Positions 37,600 to 48,611 of a stretch of 64,000 nt of DNA are shown in pieces. The stretch is from Sisyra terminalis (taxonomy: Eukaryota; Arthropoda; Insecta; Neuroptera; Sisyridae). The notes below the pieces were generated by a model. That model saw only the letters and a list, made by a program, of their open reading frames with translations. It ran no database searches and was not told the origin of the DNA. The stretch's first letter is position 1. Each line of letters begins with the position of its first letter. The position numbers and the translations under genes are program-made. Location of the stretch: positions 7,068,001 to 7,132,000 of the forward strand of contig OY292278.1 of assembly GCA_958496175.1 (NCBI GenBank), read 5' to 3'.

Positions 37600-39600
37600 A
37601 AATTGTTGTAAAATGATACCATTGATAGTTTGCAAAATGGTTTTGATTTCCATTCAAAAACACTGGATATTTGCTGGAGAAAACTTGAAAATTTCTGAAA
37701 AATTCCCGAAAAATTTCAAGATAAGGTTGTCTTGGACCAAAATCTATATTTCATTAATTTCCTTAAGCAAATTATCTTCATTCATCGAAGAGAATTGTTA
37801 ACTGATATTTCACAGAAGATTTCATCTATGGTTTAAGAATATTTACTTAAAAAACTTCGGAAAAGTGCCCAACAATTTATTATTGAAACAAAAAGAAAAA
37901 TTCATATTTTGTTAAACAAATTTTCATGGATGATTTCCACCATCAAGTTCTGTAAAAAATGATCGCAATTTACAAGATTTCTTGAACAGTTTTTTCGTCA
38001 TTACTCCAGCAAAATTTGCCTACAACCTCATTGATATAAACTTTTTTTGAATGATCAAAATTTTAGAATTTTGCTTCTTACTTTGAAATGATTTCCTCAA
38101 AAATTATGGAAAAAAATATCAGAAATCATTGATAAATTCCCGAAAATTTATTTAAGAAATAAAAACATTTTTTTCTCTGGTATCAATACAAATTTTCTCG
38201 GCCCAATTCCAGCTTCAAATTCTGTGAATGATTTTACTTGAAACCATAAATTTTGAACAAATTTTCTTCATTCTCCAAAGTGAATTATGTACCGATATTT
38301 CCTTTAATCAATCAGGAAAAGTTTACTTTTTCATTGATCAAAATTGGTTGAAATTTTCCCCAAAATTTCTGTTACAATTACCAGTTTTCCAAGGAATTTA
38401 TTTCTCCTAAATTTTCTCGAGAAACTTTGGAACAATACCCAAAAGTGTGTTATTGAAATATTAAAAAAGTCATTTTTCTTAAGATAAATTTTCGTGGACT
38501 ATTTCCAGTCTTAAATTTTGTAGAATACTTCTCAAGTTTTCTTGCACCAATTTTCTTCATTCTTCGAGAAGAATTTTCCCCTTATTTTACCTAAAACATT
38601 AATGGAAAAGTAAGTTGGTATTAAACAATAAAAATCAACTGAAATTTCCTTAAATCTTCACTTTACTATGAGAATCAGTAAAAATCCTTTGCTGAAGAGA
38701 AGTCGGAAATCTTTAACAATCATCAAAGTGTTTATTTTTAAAAATTAAAAGATCTATCCATGTGTTTTTTTGCCAAACATTCAAGAATGATATTCTGTAC
38801 AAAATTCTATTGAAAAAATAACTTTAAGAAGTTTTTTTAAACAAATTTTCCTTATTTTTCAAGAAGAATTTTCCATTGATGTTCCTTACAATTAATGAAG
38901 AGAAGTTTACTATTATAATGTTTAGAATTGATTGAAATTTTCTATAAGAATTGTGAGTTTTCCCAAGAAATTTTTACATCGATAGTTTTGGAATTTTGGC
39001 TTGAGAAAACTCAGAAAAACATCCCAAAGTTTAATATGGAAATAAGAAAAAAAATCCATGGAATTCACAACAAAACTCGGCTACAATTATCAATATACTA
39101 AAGAAGTTTTTTTATCCATAAATTCTCCCTATTGGCTAAAAAAAACATTCTAAAGATTGTTTTTAAAATGAAAATATTTTTCTTGATTTTCCTACAAAAT
39201 AAAGTCTTTTTTTATACTGATTAAAATTTTCTTGAAAAATTTATTTGTAATTATTAGTTTTCTTGGGAATATTTGCTTGGAAAAACTCGAAAAAACATCC
39301 AAAAGTTTTGTATGGAAATAATAAAAATAATCCATGGTATTTTACCACGAAATTGTTAAAATATTCTTAATAATTTCGGCTATAATCATCGTTATATTTT
39401 ATAGGATTTTTTGATCCATAAATCCTCACTATTTACCAAAAGAAACTTCGAAATCTCTGAAGAACATTCATGAGATTATTTTTGAAACTAAAACATTTTC
39501 CTTGATGTCCTCAAACATTGTTTCTGGGACCATTTCCAGCAACAAATTTCTTCAAAAAATTTTTTAAAAGCTTTCTTGAATAATGTTTCTTCATCTCTAA
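37600..39600 (+). repeat. Decayed tandem array, period about 290 bases
   Basis: A motif like TTTTCTTCATTCTTCGAGAA recurs at about 37768, 38259, 38551, 38840 and 39581, with ATTTCCAGC/TTCAAATT-like blocks between. Copies are heavily diverged. No coding frames beyond chance. Confidence 0.45.
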
Positions 39601-39796
39601 AATTATCAATTGGTTATAATAATTAAACTGTGGGCAATTTATTTAAATAATGGTATTGAAATTTAATTAATTTTTGGTTAGATTTCACATTTATTAACTA
39701 AGATTTATTCAGACTAAGACTTATGAATTGTAATTTATTTATTTATAATTTTGACAATAATGTGGCGCTATTTTTGAAACGTTATGTATTTTCATT

Positions 39797-39932
39797 ATAG
39801 AGCCCTCAAGAAGTCAAGAATAACTGACGAAACGTTGGCGAAAAAATAAATAAGATTCCACAAGAAGCTTCGTCCTTATTGCCCACAATTTAATTATTAT
39901 ATTTACAAAGACAAGGACTTAAACAACATGGA
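39797..39932 (+). mobile_element. Solo copy of the 11-kb palindromic element's arm
   Basis: It matches 11400-11500 and continues into GACAAGGACTTAAACAACA, the complement of the left end at 10953. This shows the full terminus that the 11-kb right arm lacks. The hairpin is degraded (CTCAAGAAGTC...TGACGAAACG). Confidence 0.75.
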
Positions 39933-40758
39933 TCAATTGGTTATTTCAAGAATAATTTTCTAAATCCAATTTCAAATACCATTTTAATTATTTCCTTAAA
40001 CTATCCTTAAAATTCTGGCCACTTTCCCAAAGTTTTAAACGATACCAAAGCACCAAAAAAAAATCAGATAAAAACCAAAAGGTAAGTTTACTTAATGGAT
40101 GACAATTCTAAATGGAACCCCTGAAACTTATACCGAAATCCTCAAGTACTATAAAAATTTATCTAAAGACCAAAAAAGAATTAATTTCCAAGGCTACAAA
40201 ACCACCAAAGTTTTACTTTTCACCGATGAAAAACTTCAAATAATTCCGGTTTGGTGTTCCCAAAAAAAAAAAAGAAAAAATTGACAAATTTATTATAATA
40301 CTGCATCAAATTGATGGTTTCAGAGGTCAAAACTTGATCTTGCTGTACTAAAAACGCCAAGTTTGACGAGCCCAAGTTTATGTAATCCATTACATTTATT
40401 CGCTTCGATTAATTGGAAATGAAGATTTTTTTTAATCGAGGTAGAAGTTCACAAGGCGTGGATTTACGGGTTTGGAATTACAAAATTAATGATTTGCGAC
40501 TTTGACATTCAAAATTGGGCACTTCTTTCGCCTTAATTATCGAATTACTGGCCAAAAATCTAGGTCTAACATTTTTGGTTTTTGGCAAAATTTATATTTT
40601 TTCGTGGCTTTTTGAACGTTGATTATTGAGCGAAATATGATGGAATTGGTGTTGGTGGCTGGCTTGGCAGCTGTTCGTGGATGTGTTAGAAAGGGAAATT
40701 TTTTGGGCAGAGCACCTCATTCACTTCATCTTATCACAAAAAACGATGATGCCTCCCA
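39933..40758. other. Upstream region of CPR gene C
   Basis: The last 300 bases before the TATA box are clearly less AT-rich than the surroundings, as before the other CPR genes; a regulatory role is likely but unproven. Confidence 0.4.
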
Positions 40759-40797
40759 TATATAAATGTACCCAGTGGTATTAATCGGCTCGTCAGT
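40759..40797 (+). promoter_or_regulatory. TATA box plus initiator of CPR gene C
   Basis: TATATAAA at 40759-40766 and a perfect arthropod initiator TCAGT at 40793-40797, about 34 bases apart. The 5' UTR would be about 68 bases. Confidence 0.8.
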
Positions 40798-40862
40798 GTT
40801 ATTGTGGTTTGGCTGGATATTGCACTAGTTTTTGGATTACAATTTCACCCAATTTTCACACC

Positions 40863-41849
40863 ATGAAATTTCTCGTAAGTAACTTTAATCCATTAAAATC
40901 GTTATCGCACCCAGCATTGAAATCTCTTACTTTGATTAGATTTTATCGGCTAAAATGCACTTTATTCTATAATTATCGAGTAGGCGTTTGTTTGTTGAAC
41001 AAAAAAAAGCTATCAAATTTCAAATTTAAATCTTCCAACTCTTTTTTTTTTTGGTGAAATAATCAAAATATTTGGACATAAATCGACGGAACTATTGATT
41101 TTTTGTTTGACAAAAAACTTCCAATAAAATCAAAATTTATTTGGTTTCTTTAACATCTTTGTTGGGTTTTTTATCAGGAAGAAACTTTCTCAAAAAAAGC
41201 ACACATAAACATTCAAAAGTAAAAGTAATTCCTGTACGAATGCATTTTATGTAAGATGCATTTTATCGTCAACATATTACGACAGTAAAGTAAAAGTCTA
41301 TTATTTATTTGTTGAATAAGTTGAAGTCTTCAATTGCATTTAATTGCACATAATTACTGATGACCAATTCGATAAGCCGAATCCTTGAAGCAAAAAACGC
41401 TTAGTAAAGGTCACGAGATTTTTTGACCCCGGATTTAAAACACCTGTTCAACTAAACACGGATTTTTTTCACCGCAGATAACTCTTTCGTTAATATTGGC
41501 GGTGGTTTCCAGCCAATACGCAATTCCGCCGAAAACACTTCGCGAAATCAACACCGTTCACAAACAAGACGGCATCTATAACTTTGCCTTCGAAACGGAA
41601 AACGGCATTGCCGCCGAAGAACAAGGATACCTGAAGAATCCAGGATCGACCGAAGAATCGCAAGTAGCACTCGGCCAATACCAATACACATCTCCCGAAG
41701 GACAACTAATCCGGCTGGTATATTCCGCGAGCGATGAAGGATTCTTGCCCCAAGGTGACCATTTACCATTGACGCCCCCGATTCCGCCCCTCATCTTGAA
41801 ATCATTGGAATACCAAGCGAGCCAAGCTAGACTGAAGCAAAAAGTTTAG
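40863..41849 (+). CDS. CPR gene C: divergent RR-1 cuticular protein
   Basis: Exon 1 is 40863-40874 (ATG AAA TTT CTC, then gtaagt) and exon 2 is 41478-41849 after caccgcag, with a 603-base phase-0 intron. The product has 127 residues: signal peptide MKFLITLSLILAVVSS (1-16), FETENG (42-47) instead of YETGNG, and an R&R core G70-x8-G79-x6-Y86. The normally near-invariant ADENG is ASDEG here (88-92), so the conserved Glu is Asp. The EPIPIL segment common to its neighbours is absent and replaced by PKTLREINTVHKQDG. The tail ends in a basic, Pro-poor stretch. It is still a secreted chitin-binding-type protein by family, but the changes suggest altered chitin contact or a specialised role. The coding part is richer in GC than its flanks, with no stop or frameshift, so it is not an obvious pseudogene. 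AATAAA follows at 41892-41897. Confidence 0.9.
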
Positions 41850-41891
41850 TTTTTTTTTTTTATTTTATGTACATTAGTATTTTAATATTAA

Positions 41892-41897
41892 AATAAA
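41892..41897 (+). terminator. polyA signal of CPR gene C
   Basis: AATAAA 43 bases after the stop codon. Confidence 0.7.
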
Positions 41898-42349
41898 TGC
41901 CAAATTAAATATTCTTCTTCATCGTGTTTTCACATTTATAATTTATCTATTTTATATTTTTGCAATAAAAAAAAATAAATAAATTATCTCTCGATATTTT
42001 ATAATATATTCGACGGATAACATTTGTATACAATTATTTTTCCTATAAGTGAATGTATAAAGCGAAAAAAAAACCTTCAAACTTTCAAATAAAGTTTATG
42101 AGATGAATTACAATTCAATGATGTTAGAATGGATCAAATATGATCAAAAAAATCATAAACTAACAATTATTGTGTATAAATTATAAGACAATGATTTAGT
42201 TTAATAAAAATTCATTCCTTAAATAATAAAATCCACAGCATAAAAAAAGACATTAGAGGACATAAACAATAAATCCTTTCATTTTAAAAAGCAATCTTTG
42301 GATGTTCTTCAGAGTATTCCAAGTCTTCTTCAACAACTATGGGATAAAA

Positions 42350-43026
42350 TACTTAATATACTAACAATTAATTTATCAATGTTCATTGTAAGTTTATTAG
42401 TAATAAGTGTGGAAAATTTTTCGTGAAGAATGAAGACAATTCGTTCAAAAAAACTTGTGCAATAAATATTTTAAGTGGATATTTCCACCAACCTAGAAAA
42501 TTAAATTTGCCAGAAAAAAGCATGAAACTATTATTTATTGATTAAAATAAAATAATTATTTTATTATTTATTGTTTTGGTAGCAAATATTTAAAATATTT
42601 GCCAAAATGAGTTAATAGTTTTAATGGAAATTTGCAGGAAAATGTCATTAAGTTTTGATCATTTATAGTTCTATTTCTTTTTTAATATTTAATATACTAA
42701 CAGTTAATTTATCAACATTAATTGCAGGCAATAAGTGTGACAAAATTTTCGTGAAGAATAAAGAAAATGCGTTCAAAAAAACTTAAAAAATTGATATTTT
42801 AAGTGGATTTTTCTACCAACCTAGAAAAATGAATTTGTCTATGAAAATTTGCCAGAAAAAAGTATGATAATATTATTTATTAATTAAAATTAAATAATTA
42901 TTTTATTATTTATTGTTTTGGTAGCAAATATTTGAAATACTATAGTCAAAATGAGTTAACAGTTTAAATGGAAATATGCAGGAAAATTACTTTGAGTTAT
43001 GATCATTTATCTTTCTATTTCTTTTT
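42350..43026 (+). repeat. Two-unit direct repeat, unit about 335 bases
   Basis: AATATACTAACAATTAATTT and AATATACTAACAGTTAATTT start the units. GTGAAGAAT, TTTCCACCAACCTAGAAAA/TTTCTACCAACCTAGAAAA and TTATTGTTTTGGTAGCAAAT recur in each. Confidence 0.85.
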
Positions 43027-43689
43027 TTCACCCCTGCATTGATGCAGGGGAAGAAATTGACGAAAATATCGTGGATTGGTGGAAAAGTTATTTTTTATTA
43101 CCAAATAATTATCTACCTTAATTACCAGTTCCAATTATCAATGAAAATACATTCTGATTTTCTATCAACTCTTTCTTCATATTTCACCCTTAATTTTAAC
43201 CCTTAAGTTTTGTTATTTTGTTGCCATTGTACAAAAATCAATACTTCAACATTTGATAAGGGTATTATTTGTCTAATATTACATCAAAATTGAAAAATTA
43301 ATCGCGAAAATCATTCAGAAAAAAAATATATTTTTTGTATTAGCAATGTAAGATTGATGAAGAAATTTGGTGCATTTGAAATAGTTTTTCCACCAAAACC
43401 AACGAATTGAAACTAAATCTTCTTCAGTGGCATTTACCATTGAACTAAAAAGTATTTTAAATGTAAATTTGGTTGCCTAAGCAATTATTATTTCAAGTGT
43501 AAGTTGGGTTGCCCAACTTTTACTCAAATAGATATGTATTTAAATTTTGTATTTGCAATCTGTATACACAAAAAATGCATTTAGCAAATTGTTAGCTTAA
43601 AAATATGAGACTCTTTAGCATAGAATAATTCAAGGGAATATAAATAATGCAAGTATATATAAATATACAATAAATTGTATATAGTTTAG

Positions 43690-45690
43690 AGATAAATTTA
43701 AACTTTTTTGGTGACATTTTTACCATACAAAATGTCAAAAAATTGAAGTTAAAACTATTCTACGGGAAACATTAATCTATTGTGCTTGAAGAAAGAATTT
43801 TAAGGATCGTATTGAATCAAATTTCGTTGAAATTCATAAACTAATAGGGCTAAAATCTTACACAGCGGTTTGGCAAGTTTTAACAATAAAATTTTATGGT
43901 CCATATATTGTGTTCATAACTAAAAGTCATATAAAAATTTTGATGAAAACTTTAACTATTTTCTTTTAATGTTAATACCTTTAATTAACTTTCGGAATCA
44001 TATTTTCCTATAGTTCAGCCTAACTGGCGAAGTTGTATTTCTTTTTCCCAACGCATCTCGCCTCTGGCGAGGTCCTTGAAGTTTCAATAGGAAAACTTTC
44101 CTCGATTTTCTGGACAACTAAAAAAAATCTTCTTTAACAATTTATTAACAAGTTATTAAACTGAGGACAATACAAGGGAAGAGAAGCATCGGCAGAAGGA
44201 GCTAGTATCCTGGTGGAAAAATCAACAGCGGTCGACTTGATCGATCTACTTGGAGCACTAGTCAACAAATCCATAACGTATAGGCCATACGCCTTGCAAT
44301 TAAAGAAAAATTTATTAATTCAAAGGAAAATTAATAATAATGAAACTTACACATAAAATTGAATGATAATAATTAATTTGCATATTTCTTCTTCTTAATT
44401 AATTTCCATGTCAACATCTTTTAAAGTGGTTTTACTCTTTATTGCAATAAATCTTTTAAATAAGTAAAATGAACATTGCACTTGAAATACACAAGTTAGA
44501 ACTTTTAAATTATAATCTGCGGTAATAAACAACTATTTAAACCACTATTCATTGAAAATAGTATGTGATTGTGAATACTAATTCGAAATTTAAACAATCA
44601 AAATTATTTTTTTAGTGTTACCGATTTAAATTTCAAAAAATGCAATTGTTGTGAGATTTTCAAACAATCAAATTTTGAATTTATAAGTTAAATTATTTAT
44701 TAATGTTTAAAAAATTCATTTTTAACTAAATCTTTATTGATTATGTTATATTTCTTCAGAATTTAAACGTAAATTTTTAATTTCTAACATCATAATTGTA
44801 AAATATTGTTTGGAAGAATAACGGTGTCCCCAAAAGCACTTTTCTTACAGGTAAAAAAAAATTTTACCAACTAAATTTAATATATTCTGTTTTTTTTTAA
44901 GACCTTCAATGATGCCAAAATGATTATGCAAATTCTAAGGGGATTGGATATTTAATTGTAAAATGAAATGATCATGTGGATCAAAAATATTAGCATGTCG
45001 ACCTTTCCAAGTAACTTCTAGTCCAAGTACCATCTTCATTGCGGATGGGAGCAGAAACACTGAAGAGTTTTAATATTTTCTTAGTAGAATTCCAGAGGAA
45101 GTTGTCTTTGATAGCAAAAGATTCAAGATGTTCGAAGTATTGATTTGAGATAAGCTGGGATTTTAAGAAGGAAGATCTCTTAAACATAATTTTATCTGAA
45201 GGATATCTAGTTATTTGCCATCTACTCCTTGCGATTACATTATATGATCTGGCAATAGAAAATTGGTAATTTGGTGTTTCGATTTATTTTCGATGGTGCA
45301 CTGTTATATTGATCACTGAACTTTATTTCAAAATTAGATAATGATTTCCTGAAGACAATGGTGGATTCAAATCCTTGACAACTAATTGAGGAATTGTCCT
45401 TGAAGATTGGCTGGCAAAAAGCGTTGGAAAATGATTGAAATTAATTTGTTGATTAGAAATAAAGATTTCTTTGTTTAATTAATACTTTTGTCAGCGATTT
45501 AGAATCTTTTTTAGTCCCTCTAACATATTTCTTTCTGATTAGTCCCAATTTGAATCATTTCTCTTTCTTATTTAACAATACTTGAGTGGTTTCAATATTA
45601 ATTGTTTTTTAGGCAGCAATTTAAAGGAAAACCAAACACATAAATAATAATTTAGTCAGTTTATTTATCAGGTTTTCAGTGGTAGTATTA
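43690..45690. repeat. Left arm of a large inverted duplication
   Basis: It is collinear in reverse orientation with 57900-60260: GGGCTAAAATCTTACACAGC (43849) against its counterpart near 60080, GGCGAGGTCCTTG (44065) against CAAGGACCTCGCC (59853), and GTCGACTTGATCGATCTACT (44232) against its counterpart near 59325. A minus-strand open stretch (about 44140-44295, KAYGLYVMDLLTSAPSRSIK...) is conserved in the other arm but not identified. The 45380-45690 portion is repeated again at 45813-46120. Confidence 0.85.
44990..45187 (-). pseudogene. LINE ORF2-like fragment (left arm)
   Basis: The frame reads MFKRSSFLKS...SAPIRNEDGTWTRSYLERST. The pattern P-x-R-x-x-D-G-T/S-W-x-x-x-x-x-E resembles the linker just before the reverse transcriptase domain in Jockey-type non-LTR elements. 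About 65 codons survive and no RT domain follows in frame. Family assignment is by eye and tentative. Confidence 0.5.
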
Positions 45691-46592
45691 CAATTTTCAG
45701 AAATGATTAATCAAATTTTAATTTTCTATTTTTCCTATCCAAAATGATTCAAAGTAACAATGATTCAACAAATTTACATTTCACAATCGATCAACAACGA
45801 TACAAAGTTATTTCAACTGAGGAATTGACTTTGAAGATTGGCTGGAAAAAAGTGTTGGAAAATTATAGAAATTAATTGGTTGATTAATGTAAAGATTTCT
45901 TTATTAAATAAAAATTTTCGCCAGCAATTTTGGTTAATTTTTGGTCCCTCTGACATATTTCTTTTTGAATAGTCCAAATTTGAACTATTTCTCTTTCTAG
46001 TGTAACAATACTTTAATGGTTTCAATATAATTTATTTTCTGGGTGATAATTTAAAAAAAAAAACAAACTCATAAATAATAATTTAGGCAGTTTATTTCTC
46101 AGGTTTCAAGTAGAAGTATACAAATAAATTTGCTATTTTCCGATGCTAAATGATTCAAAGTAACAATGATTCAACAATTTAAGACATTCCACGATCGATT
46201 AACAACTATACTAAGTAATTTCCATACAGAAATACAGCAATGTTTGCCTATCAAATTATTTTGATTAAAAAAAATTAAAAATTCAATTTAAAACCGGTAA
46301 AGCGTAATCTAACTTTTCGATTAAAAATCGTACACCCCACCTGGGTGTGTATTGGCCAAATATATTATGCAAATAAATTAAAATTTTTGCCGTTGAATTT
46401 TGAATTTTCAAAACGAAAAAAAAAAAACACCTATCGAATTAAAAAGGGAAAGTTGTATAAAATTACAATAAACGAAGATCCATACAAATTACATTATGAA
46501 ATTGTGTTTTTAGTTTTTGAAAATAAAAAAAAAATCTCAAAAAATTCCAAAGAAAACACTATTTTTTTTTAAAAAAGACGATTTCTCAATCA

Positions 46593-46598
46593 TTTATT
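46593..46598 (-). terminator. polyA signal of CPR gene D
   Basis: AATAAA on the minus strand, about 88 bases after the stop codon. Confidence 0.6.
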
Positions 46599-46685
46599 TC
46601 ACTAAAACGGAAACTTTGTTTGTAAGAATATAAAAATTAAATTATTGTAAAGTTAAATAAAAATTGTTTTAATTGTCAAATTAAT

Positions 46686-47149
46686 CTATTTTAGTTTGAG
46701 TGAGGGTTGTTTCGGTGGTAGTGAGGCCAAATAGTCCAAAGCGCGTTGAATATCGGCCGGAATTGGTGGAGGCGTTGGTAAATGGTCGCCTTGGGGTTGG
46801 AAACCATTTTCGTCGGCAATGTAGGCAACACGCAACCTTTGACCATCCGGAGCTTGGTACTCGTACTGTCCTTGAGCCACCAAAGCTTCGTCTTCTCTTC
46901 CTGCATTCTTTATTTGTCCCTGTTCAGCGGCAATAATCCCATTTCCGGTTTCGTACGACCAACTGTACGACCCATCAGCATTCACGTTGGCCTCCTGCTT
47001 CAAAATGGGAATCGGTTCGTTTCCGGAAAGCTGAGCAGCCCAGGACATCCCCAACAGACTAAGAACAATACACTGGAAAAGAATCCAGCAAAAGAATCAA
47101 ATAAATAACTGAACCCAACAATTTTGGGCAGACTTACCGATTTAATCAT
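46686..47149 (-). CDS. CPR gene D: RR-1 cuticular protein, minus strand
   Basis: Exon 1 is 47149-47138 (ATG ATT AAA TCG, then gtaagt) and exon 2 is 47072-46686 after cttttccag, separated by a 65-base phase-0 intron. The 132-residue product has a signal peptide ending GMSWA (16), [21 protein letters not shown] (43-49), and core G72-x8-G81-x6-Y88-I-A-D-E-N-G-F95. [14 protein letters not shown] and a [10 protein letters not shown] tail follow. It resembles gene A closely in its domain (SWSYETGNG against KWSYETGNG) but lacks gene A's second intron, a possible case of intron loss in D or gain in A. It is the last of three minus-strand genes. A polyA signal (AATAAA on the minus strand) lies at 46593-46598. 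Function from the family: structural chitin-binding cuticle protein. Confidence 0.93.
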
Positions 47150-47215
47150 TTTGGCTGGTCGTTTTTCGATTGGCACTGGTTTGAATTTGAATAAAATAGA
47201 TATTTCCTGCCGGGC

Positions 47216-47223
47216 TTTATATA
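47216..47223 (-). promoter_or_regulatory. TATA box of CPR gene D
   Basis: TATATAAA on the minus strand, about 67 bases before the ATG at 47149. Confidence 0.7.
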
Positions 47224-47998
47224 CGTCGGTGCGTTTAACGGCGTGAAAATGCGGATGGTACTTTTTTTTCGTTTCTTTGTCTAATGTTACATTAGTGGCT
47301 TCCCACTTTTGAACACCCGACACTTGTACTAAACAAGATGTGTGTGTGTAATTTTTTGGGTGTAGTCCGGTTAAGAGATTATTGAAATTCGTCAGATTGT
47401 TGCCTCGTTCTTGCCCATTTTTCGATCGAATCTCGTGTCTTTTTCTTGCCGTTTTCGGTCACGTAATCGTCCAATTCAATTGATTAGATTATCAAATAAA
47501 CTATGACCTAATCACTGCATAACTTTTATTTTATTGCTTTTGAAAGTAATTTGCATTTATTCGAAAAAATAACAATAATTTCTTTAAACATTTCCTAGAT
47601 ATTTGTCAACGTTAATTTCGCTAGTTTCGAAAAGGTTTTTTGTATCTTAAATTCTTTCAAACTATGAAAGAAAATTCAGCAAATAAATTTGATAATTTAA
47701 ATAAGATAAATATAATAATTTATAATGCTTGAAGATCAATCAAATAATTATGAACTAATATCTTTAGAACAACAAACGTAAAAGTGATAATTGATTATTA
47801 CTTTTTGACATTTTTGGCTTTCGAATTGTTACATTGGATATTTATGCCACGCAAACGAATTTGCAAGTATTAGTTCTACTTAAATGTATAAATTTGAAGA
47901 AAAATTAGAAGCTTTTTGAATAAATATTCCATTTGTTAATGGGAGAGCTTTGAAAGCTCGTTTTCAATAGAAATAAGTAGAGTTATTCAAAAATAGTT
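47224..47998. other. Intergenic between CPR genes D and E
   Basis: Contains the upstream zone of gene D (less AT-rich up to about 47460). No other feature. Confidence 0.45.
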
Positions 47999-48004
47999 TT
48001 TATT
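47999..48004 (-). terminator. polyA signal of CPR gene E
   Basis: AATAAA on the minus strand 45 bases past the stop codon. Confidence 0.65.
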
Positions 48005-48048
48005 TAATATAAAAATATTTAATGTACAAGTTATTGAGCCTTATGGAT

Positions 48049-48541
48049 CTATGGTTTTGGTGGGGGAAGAGAAAGAAGATATTTGACAGCCTTGGCGATT
48101 GCTGGAGGCACTTCTGGAGCAACCGGGATGTGCGATCCTTGTGGTTGATATCCGTTTTCATCGGCGACAAAAGTCAAATCAACAGGCTAAAAGAAAATTC
48201 AATTAAAAATTTGTTTTATGGGAAATAAACTTGAAAACATTTACTTGACCATCAGGGGCGGTGTAGTGGATTTTTCCGGTGATGCTTGATGCCTCGTTTT
48301 CCTTGCCAACATTCTTCAAAACTCCACTTTGTTCGGAGATAATTCCATTGCCGGTTTCATAGGCCACACGGAATGAACCATCGGGATTGACCTGGACGTC
48401 CTGGTGGACAATTGGGATTGGTTCGTGTCCACTGAGCTTATCAGCGGCGGCAACAGCCAAAAGGGCCAAAACAATCTGCAAATATATCAGAGAAATGAAT
48501 TGATAACGAAATTTTCGTTCAACACTTACAAAGTATTTCAT
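48049..48541 (-). CDS. CPR gene E: RR-1 cuticular protein, three exons, minus strand
   Basis: Exons are 48541-48530 (ATG AAA TAC TTT, then gtaagt), 48475-48245 and 48186-48049, with 54- and 58-base phase-0 introns. The product is 126 residues. The signal peptide ends AVAAA (15), followed by DKLSGHEPIPIVHQ, YETGNG, and core G71-x8-G80-Q | P-V-D-L-T-F87-V-A-D-E-N-G-Y94. QPQGSHIP and a tail LLSLPPPKP follow. The consensus Tyr before the A-D-E-N-G is Phe. Intron 2 cuts the domain directly after PDGQ, exactly where intron 2 of gene F cuts it. The uninterrupted reading frame through intron 1 extends upstream, but the TATA box, initiator and shared MKYF exon fix the start at 48541. A polyA signal lies at 47999-48004 on the minus strand. 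Role from family: chitin-binding cuticle protein. Confidence 0.93.
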
Positions 48542-48577
48542 TTTCGACGTTAATTTCGTGATGATTACAGTGTACAG

Positions 48578-48611
48578 AATGACAAGGTTTTGTGCATCAT
48601 TCGTATTTATA
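48578..48611 (-). promoter_or_regulatory. TATA box plus initiator of CPR gene E
   Basis: TATAAATA (48611-48604, minus strand) and TCATT (48582-48578) place the start A at 48580, 31 bases from the first T of the TATA box. This is the textbook arthropod core promoter spacing. The 5' UTR would be about 39 bases. Confidence 0.85.

Noticed and set aside
40637..40765. Signal-peptide-like short frame (MMELVLVAGLAAV...) before gene C
   Set aside because: Its stop codon lies within the TATA box of gene C, so it cannot be on that transcript. No promoter of its own was seen.
46782..47323. Overlapping frames on both strands around gene D
   Set aside because: Shadows of the spliced CPR gene or read-through of its intron and promoter.
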